Assembly (NCBI GenBank): GCA_947448105.1
Contig: CANFNE010000145.1
Span: 1 to 6,496, forward strand
Length of the DNA stretch: 6,496 bases
Direction: 5' to 3'
Source: Burkholderiales bacterium
GTDB lineage: Bacteria; Pseudomonadota; Gammaproteobacteria; Burkholderiales; Burkholderiaceae_C
Below, in pieces: positions 1 to 6,107 of this stretch. How positions within the stretch are numbered: position 1 is the stretch's first letter; every line of letters starts with the position of its first letter. The notes beneath the pieces are model-generated. The model ran no database searches, was not told the DNA's origin, and saw nothing but the letters and a program-made list of their open reading frames with translations. The translations under genes were made by a program, and so were the position numbers.

Positions 1-804
1 ACGCAGGTGGTGTTCATCCGCTCGTGCGTGTCGGTGCCGATTTTGCTGTGGCTGGTGCAGCGCGAGGCGGGGTGGCGCGCTATTTTTGCCTCGCGTTTGG
101 GCGCGCTGTCGGTGCGCGGGGTCATCATGCTCGGGGCGTACACGGCGTACTACATGGCCTTTCCGGCGCTGCCTTTGGCTGACGCCGTGGCGCTGTATTT
201 CACCGTGCCCCTGTTTGTTACCGCGCTGGCCGGGCCGCTGTTGGGCGAGCGCTCGGGCTGGCCTGTCTGGGCTGCCGTGCTGCTGGGTTTTGTGGGTGTG
301 ATGGTGATGTTGCAACCCGGCACCGGGCTTTTTGAGCCCGCAGCGCTTTTGTCGCTGCTGTCAGCCGCGCTGTACGGCTCGGCCATGCTGATGGCGCGGC
401 GCTTTGGCACCAGCCTGTCGGCGGCGGTGATGGCGTTTTTTCAGAATGCGTTTTTCTTGCTGGGTTCAGGTCTGGCGGCGCTGCTGTTCCAGTGGCTGGA
501 CGTGGCGCAGTCCACCCACCCCAGTGTGTTGTTTTTGGTGCGGCCGTGGGTGGCCGTCGCCTTCAACGACGGCGTGCTGATGGTGGTGACGGGCGTGGTG
601 TCGGCGGTGGGCACGGTCTTGCTGACCAACGCCTACCGGGTGGCGCGCGCCAGCACGGTCACGCCGTTTGAATACACCGGCATTTTGTGGGCGCCGCTGT
701 GGGGCTTTTTGTTCTTTAGCGAAGTGCCGCGCGCCACCACCGTGGCGGGGGCGGCAGTGATTGTGGTGGCTGGCTTGCTGGCGCTGCGCGCGTCCAAGGC
801 ATAA
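1..804 (+). CDS. EamA/DMT-family membrane transporter, 5' end cut by window edge
   Basis: Integral inner-membrane protein of the drug/metabolite transporter superfamily (EamA repeats), which move small metabolites such as amino acids, cofactors or drugs; the substrate cannot be read here. The frame is open from base 1. A GTG at base 7 could be called a start, but the protein begins mid-helix, so the true start lies upstream. Counting from that GTG, hydrophobic helices fall near residues 1-17, 36-55, 58-79, 86-103, 110-130, 138-162, 183-207, 219-238 and 243-262. That is nine of the usual ten, so about one helix (30-40 residues) is missing. The end of the first EamA repeat is clear: ALPLADAVALYFTVPLFV, then a GE motif (residues 80-81) followed by a W-rich helix and QPG. 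The second repeat ends with FFSEVPRATTVAGAAVIV. It converges on the SCP2 gene, and its TAA stop overlaps the A-tract of the shared terminator. Family call is secure; substrate is unknown. Confidence 0.93.
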   Translation, partial: TQVVFIRSCVSVPILLWLVQREAGWRAIFASRLGALSVRGVIMLGAYTAYYMAFPALPLADAVALYFTVPLFVTALAGPLLGERSGWPVWAAVLLGFVGVMVMLQPGTGLFEPAALLSLLSAALYGSAMLMARRFGTSLSAAVMAFFQNAFFLLGSGLAALLFQWLDVAQSTHPSVLFLVRPWVAVAFNDGVLMVVTGVVSAVGTVLLTNAYRVARASTVTPFEYTGILWAPLWGFLFFSEVPRATTVAGAAVIVVAGLLALRASKA

Positions 805-835
805 AAAAAGCCCGGCGCCGCGTGGGCGCCAGGCT
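803..835 (-). terminator. Rho-independent terminator of the SCP2 gene, lying between convergent genes
   Basis: Bases 809-819 (AGCCCGGCGCC) pair with 825-835 (GGCGCCAGGCT) around a five-base loop. This gives an 11-bp GC-rich stem with one C-A mismatch. Read on the minus strand, the stem is followed directly by seven U residues (complement of the A-run at 803-809), a textbook intrinsic terminator 46 bases after the SCP2 stop codon. On the plus strand only a weak GATTTCTT follows, so it probably stops the transporter transcript less efficiently. The U-tract overlaps the transporter's own stop codon. Confidence 0.85.
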
Positions 836-881
836 GATTTCTTGACCGCGCTGGTATGCGCAGCCCAGAGAGAAAAGGGCT

Positions 882-1178
882 TTAGACCACGCTTTGCAGC
901 TTCATGGCCACGCTCATGTCGCCGGCCACCTTGAGCTTGCCGCTCATAAAGCCGCTCACGGCGTTGAGGTTGCCGTCCATCATGGCCTGCAGGTTTTCCA
1001 AGCTGACAGTCACCGTGCAGTCGGTCTCGCGGTCGGTATTGGACACGGTGTTGGGGGTGGACGCGCCGTCAAGCACGATCACGCCGTCGCTGCCGCAGTC
1101 GAATTTGAGGGTGGCGTCCAGGCCGCTGTCAGCGCCCATTTTGTTGCGGATGGATTGGGTAATGGATTCGAGGCTCAT
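882..1178 (-). CDS. Stand-alone SCP2 sterol/lipid-carrier domain protein
   Basis: A 98-residue cytosolic protein that is essentially one SCP2 domain. This fold forms a hydrophobic tunnel that binds fatty acyl-CoAs, sterols or other lipids; the bacterial ligand is generally unknown. Visible features are an N-terminal helix (SLESITQSIRNKM), beta strands ATLKFDCGSDGVIVLDG, the DCTVTVSLENLQAMMDG segment, and the family-typical end SGKLKVAGDMSVAMKLQSV. Length matches single-domain bacterial SCP2 proteins. I chose the ATG at 1178 because an AAGGA ribosome-binding site (complement of 1186-1190) lies seven bases upstream. The frame stays open to 1301, but the added 41 residues are polar, low-complexity and unlike the family. 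It is divergent from the carboxylase operon and ends in the hairpin at 803-835. A TACAAT -10-like box at 1215-1220 (minus strand) has no good -35. A link to acyl-CoA metabolism is suggested only by position. Confidence 0.9.
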   Translation of the reverse strand: MSLESITQSIRNKMGADSGLDATLKFDCGSDGVIVLDGASTPNTVSNTDRETDCTVTVSLENLQAMMDGNLNAVSGFMSGKLKVAGDMSVAMKLQSVV

Positions 1179-1389
1179 AGGGGTTTCCTTGGGTTGACCG
1201 ATGGCGGAGCTTTCATTGTAATTAGGCCTTGCTTGCCCCCGTACAGTGCTGTCTCCTTGGTGTCGTTCACACCCGGGTTCCCGCCCCCAGAATGCGGCCA
1301 CGGCCCGCAGGCTTTCCGCCTTTTTCCGCTATTTTTTGCTTCTTCAACCGCCCGGGTTTGTTTCCCTTGTGCTGCAAAGGTCTGTGTCA
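1179..1389. promoter_or_regulatory. Divergent intergenic region between the SCP2 gene and the acyl-CoA carboxylase operon
   Basis: These 211 bases must hold the 5' signals of both flanking transcription units unless the operon is read from further away. On the minus strand there is a clear ribosome-binding site (AAGGA, 1186-1190) and a TACAAT box (1215-1220). On the plus strand an AAAGG ribosome-binding site (1376-1380) sits nine bases before the carboxylase ATG, behind a T/pyrimidine-rich leader (about 1318-1370). No convincing -35/-10 pair with normal spacing was found on the plus strand, and I see no clear operator palindrome. A short hairpin TGCGG/CCGCA (1293-1309) is present but too small to interpret. 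Confidence 0.45.
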
Positions 1390-3033
1390 ATGCCCCCCGT
1401 CCCCCCCCACGCTGCGCACCGGCCCACCGCCTTGCGTTCCCAGGTCAATCCGCGCAGCCCTGCCTTTGCCGCCAACACCCAGCGCATGCAAGCGTTGCTC
1501 GACGAGGTCAACCGCCTGCAAGCGCAGGTGATTGCCGAGTCCGAGTCCAAGCGCGCCAAGTTTGAGCAGCGCAATCAATTGCTGCCGCGCGAGCGCCTGG
1601 CGCGCCTCTTGGACCGGGGCACACCTTTTCTGGAACTCAGCCGCCTGGCCGGCCTGAAGATGCACGACGACGATGGCAAAAAATCGGTGCTGGGCGGCGG
1701 CTCGATTGTGGGCATCGGCGTGGTGGCGGGCAAGCGCTGCCTGGTCTCGGTCAACGACAGCGCGGTCAAAGGCGGCACGGTGGCGCCCATGGGCTTGCGC
1801 AAAGCGCTGCGCGCCCAGCAAATTGCCCTTGAGAACAAGCTGCCCATGATCAACCTGGTGGAAAGCGGCGGAGCCAATCTGCTGTACCAGGCAGAAATTT
1901 TTGTCGAAGGCGGGCGCAGCTTTGCCAACCAGGCGCGCATGTCGGCCGCCGGGTTGCCGCAGATCTCGGTGGTGCACGGCTCGTCTACGGCGGGCGGAGC
2001 GTATTTGCCGGGCTTGTCGGACTATGTGATCTTGGTGCGCGGGCGCTCGAATATCTTTTTGGCCGGCCCGCCGCTGGTCAAAGCCGCCGTGGGCGAAGAC
2101 TGCACCGAAGACGAGCTCGGTGGCGCCGAGACCCATGCCCAGGTCACCGGCCTGGGCGAATACCTGTGCGAGGACGACGCCCATGCCATCGCCATGGCGC
2201 GCGAGGTGCTGGACAAACTGCGCTGGGACACGGTCGGCGCGCCCGTGGCCTGGCAAGAGCCGCTGTTTGATGAACAAGAGCTCATGGGCATCGTGCCTGC
2301 AGATGAGCGCGAGCCCTACGACGTGCGCGAGGTGATCGCCCGCTTGGTGGATGGCTCCGACTTTCTGGAGTTCAAGGCCAGTTACGCGCCCGAGATGCTG
2401 TGCGGCCACGCCCGCGTGCAGGGCCAGTTGGTTGGCATCTTGGGCAACAACGGGCCCATCCAGCCTGCGGGCTCGACCAAGGCGGCGCAGTTTATTCAGC
2501 TGTGCGACCAAAGCGGCACGCCCCTGGTCTTTTTGCAAAATACCACGGGCTACATGGTGGGCTCGGTGGCCGAACGGGCCGGGGCCATCAAACACGGCTC
2601 CAAGATGATCCAGGCCGTAGCCAACGCGCGGGTGGCCAAGTTCACCTTTGTGCTGGGGGGCTCGTTTGGCGCGGGCAACTACGGCATGTGCGGACGCGGT
2701 TTTGATCCGCGCTTTATCTTTGCCTGGCCTACGGCGCGCACGGCCGTGATGGGCGGGGCGCAGGCGGCCAAGGTGATGGACATCGTCAACCGCAGCAAGA
2801 TGGAGCGCAGCGGCGAAGTACCCAACGAAGAAGCACTGCAAGCCATGTCTGATGGCCTGCGCCTGCGTCTGGACAAAGAATCCACCGCCCTGTTTGGCAC
2901 CGCCCGCCTGTGGGACGACGGCATCATTGACCCGCGCGACAGCCGCCGCGTGCTCGGCCTGTGCCTGGCGCTGGCTGCCGAGGCTGACCAGCGCAGCCTG
3001 CGCCCCAACACCTTTGGCGTGGCGCGCATGTAG
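1390..3033 (+). CDS. Acyl-CoA carboxylase carboxyltransferase (beta) subunit, methylcrotonyl/geranyl-CoA carboxylase type
   Basis: A 547-residue carboxyltransferase subunit that moves CO2 from carboxybiotin on the alpha subunit to an acyl-CoA in the cytosol. It shows both crotonase-like halves. N-terminal half: NPRSPAF (20-26), LLPRERLARLLD (64-75), ESGGAN (158-163) and AGGAYLPGLSDY (201-212), glycine-rich turns expected to form an oxyanion hole, then LAGPPLVKAA (224-233) and ELGGAETH (242-249). C-terminal half: VDGSDFLEF (320-328), NNGPIQPAGSTKAAQF (353-368), LQNTTGYMVG (382-391), GGSFGAGNYGMCGRGF (423-438), AVMGGAQAA (452-460) and LWDDGIIDPRDSR (507-519). Length is close to the roughly 535-540 residues of MCC/GCC beta subunits. 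The 353-368 segment, as I remember the families, is nearer geranyl-CoA carboxylase (AtuC) than methylcrotonyl-CoA carboxylase, so I leave the substrate open. Start chosen at ATG 1390 with AAAGG nine bases upstream; it falls just before the conserved NPRS segment. The first codons contain C6 and C8 runs. First gene of the operon; its alpha partner follows after 23 bases. Confidence 0.94.
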   Translation: MPPVPPHAAHRPTALRSQVNPRSPAFAANTQRMQALLDEVNRLQAQVIAESESKRAKFEQRNQLLPRERLARLLDRGTPFLELSRLAGLKMHDDDGKKSVLGGGSIVGIGVVAGKRCLVSVNDSAVKGGTVAPMGLRKALRAQQIALENKLPMINLVESGGANLLYQAEIFVEGGRSFANQARMSAAGLPQISVVHGSSTAGGAYLPGLSDYVILVRGRSNIFLAGPPLVKAAVGEDCTEDELGGAETHAQVTGLGEYLCEDDAHAIAMAREVLDKLRWDTVGAPVAWQEPLFDEQELMGIVPADEREPYDVREVIARLVDGSDFLEFKASYAPEMLCGHARVQGQLVGILGNNGPIQPAGSTKAAQFIQLCDQSGTPLVFLQNTTGYMVGSVAERAGAIKHGSKMIQAVANARVAKFTFVLGGSFGAGNYGMCGRGFDPRFIFAWPTARTAVMGGAQAAKVMDIVNRSKMERSGEVPNEEALQAMSDGLRLRLDKESTALFGTARLWDDGIIDPRDSRRVLGLCLALAAEADQRSLRPNTFGVARM

Positions 3034-3056
3034 GCCCGCCGCACCCAACTACTGAC

Positions 3057-5078
3057 ATGACTTTTTCCAAAATACTCATCGCCAACCGGGGCGAAATCGC
3101 CTGCCGCGTCATCCGCACCGCGCGCAGCCTGGGCTACGCCACCGTGGCCGTGTTCAGCGACGCGGACCGGCAGGCGCTGCATGTGCGCCAGGCCGACAGC
3201 GCGGTGCACATTGGTGGCGCTAGCGCCGCAGACTCGTATTTGCGCATAGACGCCATGCTGGACGCCGCCCGGCGCAGCGGCGCCGACGCGGTGCACCCCG
3301 GCTACGGCTTTTTGAGCGAAAACCCCGACTTTGCCCAGGCTTGCCTGGACGCAGGCCTGGTGTTCATCGGCCCGCCGCCTGCGGCCATGCGCGCCATGGG
3401 CGACAAGGCGCTGGCCAAGCGCCGCATGCAAGACGCCGGCGTGCCCTGCGCCGCCGGCTATTTGGGCACGCCTGAAGACGACGACGCGGCGCTAATCGCC
3501 CAAGGGCTGAAACTGGGTTTTCCGCTGTTGGTCAAAGCCACGGCCGGCGGCGGCGGGCGGGGCATGCGCCGCGCCGACGCTGCGCACGACTTGCCGGGCG
3601 CCATTGAAGGCGCCCGGCGCGAGGCCCTAAGCGCCTTTGGCAACGGCAGCTTGATGCTCGAGCGCCTGATTGATAACGGCCGCCACATCGAGATTCAGGT
3701 GTTTGCCGACCAGCAGGGCCACGCGGTGCACCTGGGCGAGCGCGACTGCACCGCCCAACGCCGCCGCCAAAAAGTGATTGAAGAGGCGCCGTCCCCCATC
3801 GTGCATCCCGCGCAGCGCGCGTCCATGGGCGCGGACGCGGTGGCCGCCGCGCTGGCCGTGGGCTACCAGGGCGCGGGCACGGTGGAATTCATCGTGGACG
3901 CCCAGGGGCAGCACTATTTTTTGGAAATGAACACGCGCCTGCAGGTGGAACACCCGGTGACCGAACTCATTACCGGGCTGGACCTGGTGGAGTGGCAGCT
4001 GCGCGTGGCCGCGGGCGAGCCCCTGCCGCTGGCGCAGGCCGACATCCGCTTTACCGGCCACGCCATCGAGGCCCGCCTGTACGCCGAAGACCCTTACGCC
4101 GGTTTTGCGCCCCAAACCGGACAGGTGCTGTGGTGGAAGCCCGAAGTTGTGCCGGGTAGTGGCGTGCGCATCGACCACGGCCTGCAAGAAGGTGACACCG
4201 TGTCGCCCTATTACGACGCAATGGTGGCCAAAGTCATCGCCCATGGCCGTGACCGGGGCGACGCCATCCGCCGCCTGCGCGCCGCGCTTGCGCACACGCC
4301 GATCTTGGGCTTGCGCAACAACAGCCGCTTTTTGGCCGACCTGCTGGCCCAACCCGACTTTGCCAACGCGCAGATGACCACCACGCGCATCGACGAATGG
4401 GCGCAGCAGGGCGCCTCAGTCTTGCAAGCCCCGCAGCCCAGCGACACCGCCTGGCTGGCAGCGGCGCTGGCGCTGCTGGCGGCCCAAGGCCAGAGCTGGC
4501 GCAGCGACAGCGTGGCCGCGTTTGACATGGGCCTGCAATGCGGCGAGCAGCTTCGCCGCCTGCGCCTGCACCCGGACCGCCATGGCGGTGTTGCCATGAC
4601 GCTGCTGGCCCCAGCGGTGGGCGAGGGCGCACCGGAGTCGCTGGCGCCCATGCAGGTGCAAGCCAGTGTGCTGAGTTTTGAGGCCGGGCAACTGCGCTTT
4701 GCGCTGAATGGCGTGGTGCAAAGCGCGGTGGCACTACTGGTCGGGGCGCAAAACGGTACGCAGGTGCATTTGGCGCTGGGCGGCGACTGCTTTGTCATCC
4801 ACGAGCCGTCGGCCTTTCCGACTACGCTCAGTGCGCAAGACCCCGGACGCGCCCGCGCCCCGGTGGCTGGCAAAGTCAGCCGCGTGCTGGTGGCCGCAGG
4901 CGACGCGGTGGTCTTGGGCCAGCAACTGCTGTGCGTCGAGGCCATGAAGATGGAAATGTGGCTCTGCGCCCAGGCGCCGGGTACGGTCAGCGCACTGCAT
5001 GTGCAAAGCGGCGACCAGGTCGAATCCGGCGCGCTGCTGGCCGAAATAGCGGTGGCAGACGCCACCCCTGCGCAATAA
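3057..5078 (+). CDS. Acyl-CoA carboxylase alpha subunit: biotin carboxylase plus biotin carrier domain
   Basis: A 673-residue subunit that uses ATP and bicarbonate to carboxylate its own biotin, which then visits the beta-subunit active site. Domains in order: biotin carboxylase N-terminal fold (KILIANRGEIACRVIRTA, 5-22; HPGYGFLSEN, 80-89), ATP-grasp with the glycine loop GGGGRGM (164-170), the metal/catalytic stretch FLEMNTRLQVEHP (288-300), biotin carboxylase C-terminal domain (about 334-440), a weakly conserved middle segment (about 460-590) of the kind that binds the partner subunit, and the C-terminal biotinyl domain (about 600-668). The biotin-accepting lysine is K631 in EAMKMEM, and the proline-containing turn APVAGKV (601-607) precedes it. 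Size and order match MccA, AtuF and PccA alpha subunits, which cannot be told apart by motif alone. No good ribosome-binding site precedes the ATG, so translation may be coupled to the beta gene 23 bases upstream. Paired with the adjacent beta subunit to form the holoenzyme. Confidence 0.96.
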   Translation: MTFSKILIANRGEIACRVIRTARSLGYATVAVFSDADRQALHVRQADSAVHIGGASAADSYLRIDAMLDAARRSGADAVHPGYGFLSENPDFAQACLDAGLVFIGPPPAAMRAMGDKALAKRRMQDAGVPCAAGYLGTPEDDDAALIAQGLKLGFPLLVKATAGGGGRGMRRADAAHDLPGAIEGARREALSAFGNGSLMLERLIDNGRHIEIQVFADQQGHAVHLGERDCTAQRRRQKVIEEAPSPIVHPAQRASMGADAVAAALAVGYQGAGTVEFIVDAQGQHYFLEMNTRLQVEHPVTELITGLDLVEWQLRVAAGEPLPLAQADIRFTGHAIEARLYAEDPYAGFAPQTGQVLWWKPEVVPGSGVRIDHGLQEGDTVSPYYDAMVAKVIAHGRDRGDAIRRLRAALAHTPILGLRNNSRFLADLLAQPDFANAQMTTTRIDEWAQQGASVLQAPQPSDTAWLAAALALLAAQGQSWRSDSVAAFDMGLQCGEQLRRLRLHPDRHGGVAMTLLAPAVGEGAPESLAPMQVQASVLSFEAGQLRFALNGVVQSAVALLVGAQNGTQVHLALGGDCFVIHEPSAFPTTLSAQDPGRARAPVAGKVSRVLVAAGDAVVLGQQLLCVEAMKMEMWLCAQAPGTVSALHVQSGDQVESGALLAEIAVADATPAQ

Positions 5079-5108
5079 AACAACCCTATTCATAGAAAGC
5101 CCCCGCCC

Positions 5109-5975
5109 ATGGACAAAGCCATACTCACCTGCGCGCTCACCGGCGTGCTGACCGACCCCGCCCAGCACCCCGTGCCCGTCACGCCCGCGCAAATGGCCGC
5201 CGAGGCGCGCGACGCCTTTAATGCTGGCGCCAGCGTCATGCACGTGCATGTGCGCCAACAGGGAGAGGGCATGGGCCACTTGCCCTCGTGGGACCCGGAC
5301 GTGATGGAAGAAGTGGTGGGAGCGATCCGCGACGCCTGCCCGGGCGTCATCATCAACCTGACCACCGGCGTGGTGGGCAAAGACATCAGCGGCCCGCTGG
5401 ACTGCATCCGCCGCGTCCAACCCGAAATCGCGGCCTGCAACGCCGGCAGCCTGAACTACCTCAAGATCAAAGACAACGGCCAATGGGCCTGGCCGCCCAT
5501 GGTGTTTGACAACCCGGTGGCCAAGGTACAGCAGTTTTTGGACGTGATGGCCGAATGCGGCACCCACCCCGAGTTTGAGTGTTTTGACGTGGGCATCGTG
5601 CGCTCGGTCACTATGTACCTCAAGGCTGGCATGCTCAAACCCGGTATGGGCCGCGCCGAATACAACCTGGTCATGGGCGTGGCCTCGGGGATGCCCTGCG
5701 ACGCCGACTTGCTGGCGCTGCTGCCCCGCTACATGGCGCCTGAGAGCATCTGGCAAAGCACCCTGATCGGCCGCGCCGAGATCTGGCCCGTGCACCAAAA
5801 GACCGCCGACATGGGTGGCATGCTGCGCACCGGCCTGGAAGACACCTTTTATTTGCCCAATGGCGGGCGCGCCAGCGGCAATGGCGCCTTGGTTACCGAA
5901 CTCGCCCGCTGCGCCCAACGCGCCGGCCGCGCCATTGCCAGCCCCCAAGAGGCCAGAACCCTGCTAAACCTGTGA
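5109..5975 (+). CDS. Beta-keto acid cleavage enzyme (BKACE, DUF849 / 3-keto-5-aminohexanoate cleavage family)
   Basis: A 288-residue zinc enzyme with a TIM-barrel fold. The family condenses a free beta-keto acid with acetyl-CoA and releases acetoacetate plus a shortened acyl-CoA. Visible signatures: CALTGVLTD (8-16), the metal-binding pair H45/H47 in MHVHVRQ, GVIINLTTGVVG (79-90), AACNAGSLNYLK (108-119), FECFDVGIVRSVTMY (156-170), IGRAEIWP (220-227) and GLED (242-245), whose E244 matches the third zinc ligand of the family. The residue after HVHVR is Gln where many members have Asp, and GGM (236-238) stands where GGH is common, so this is a substrate-divergent subgroup and lysine fermentation (kce) should not be assumed. 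Starts 30 bases after the alpha subunit behind a weak GAAAG (5095-5099); it ends with tandem TGA-TAG stops. No terminator separates it from the tRNA 16 bases downstream. Family is sure; substrate is unknown. Confidence 0.94.
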   Translation: MDKAILTCALTGVLTDPAQHPVPVTPAQMAAEARDAFNAGASVMHVHVRQQGEGMGHLPSWDPDVMEEVVGAIRDACPGVIINLTTGVVGKDISGPLDCIRRVQPEIAACNAGSLNYLKIKDNGQWAWPPMVFDNPVAKVQQFLDVMAECGTHPEFECFDVGIVRSVTMYLKAGMLKPGMGRAEYNLVMGVASGMPCDADLLALLPRYMAPESIWQSTLIGRAEIWPVHQKTADMGGMLRTGLEDTFYLPNGGRASGNGALVTELARCAQRAGRAIASPQEARTLLNL

Positions 5976-5991
5976 TAGACTACGCAGCTTC

Positions 5992-6068
5992 GCGGCTGTA
6001 GCTCAGTTGGATAGAGTACTTGGCTACGAACCAAGGGGTCGTGGGTTCAATTCCTGCCAGCCGCACCA
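5992..6068 (+). tRNA. tRNA-Arg, anticodon ACG
   Basis: A complete 77-base cloverleaf with encoded CCA. The acceptor stem GCGGCTG (5992-5998) pairs perfectly with CAGCCGC (6058-6064), followed by discriminator A and CCA (6066-6068). The D arm is GCTC/GAGT (6001-6017) with GG in the loop. The anticodon stem CTTGG/CCAAG (6019-6035) holds loop CTACGAA, giving anticodon ACG (6026-6028), which reads CGU/CGC/CGA once A34 is deaminated to inosine. The variable loop has five bases. The T stem GTGGG/CCTGC has two G-U pairs around a TTCAATT loop that fits the consensus. It lies 16 bases after the BKACE stop and five bases before a strong terminator. No good sigma-70 promoter was found directly upstream; TAGACT (5976-5981) could be a -10 but lacks a -35, so co-transcription with the operon is possible. 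Confidence 0.97.
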
Positions 6069-6073
6069 AACGT

Positions 6074-6107
6074 AAAGCCCTAGAACAGTGATGTTCTAGG
6101 GCTTTTT
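6074..6107 (+). terminator. Strong Rho-independent terminator after tRNA-Arg
   Basis: Bases 6074-6087 (AAAGCCCTAGAACA) pair perfectly with 6092-6105 around the four-base loop GTGA. This makes a 14-bp stem whose end merges into a run of five T residues (6103-6107). It begins five bases after the tRNA CCA. Because nothing resembling a terminator occurs between the BKACE gene and the tRNA, it probably also ends the carboxylase-BKACE operon transcript. Confidence 0.93.

Noticed and set aside
862..881. AGCCC/GGGCT inverted repeat just after the SCP2 stop codon
   Set aside because: Only five base pairs with a ten-base loop and no U-tract; the hairpin at 803-835 is the better terminator.
1179..1301. 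Longer SCP2 protein starting at 1301 on the minus strand
   Set aside because: The 41 extra residues do not resemble the domain, and the ATG at 1178 has a well-placed AAGGA.
1246..1389. N-terminal extension of the carboxyltransferase to an ATG at 1246
   Set aside because: The extra 48 residues are unlike the family and have no ribosome-binding site advantage; ATG 1390 has AAAGG at good spacing and fits family length.
894..1565. Plus-strand frame of 223 codons opposite SCP2 and across the intergenic region
   Set aside because: Histidine/alanine-rich antisense translation, no family features, and it overlaps two real genes.
1387..3048. Long minus-strand open frame of 553 codons opposite the carboxyltransferase gene
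   Set aside because: Antisense shadow typical of GC-rich coding DNA: His/Gln/Ala/Arg-rich low-complexity translation with no recognisable domain, opposite an unmistakable gene.
4734..5948. Minus-strand open frame of 404 codons opposite the end of the alpha subunit gene and the BKACE gene
   Set aside because: Same antisense artefact; it spans two well-supported plus-strand genes and has no family features.
5935..5981. Possible tRNA promoter: TTGCCA (5935-5940) and TAGACT (5976-5981)
   Set aside because: The two boxes are 35 bases apart, about double the normal spacing, and neither has an acceptable partner at 16-18 bases.
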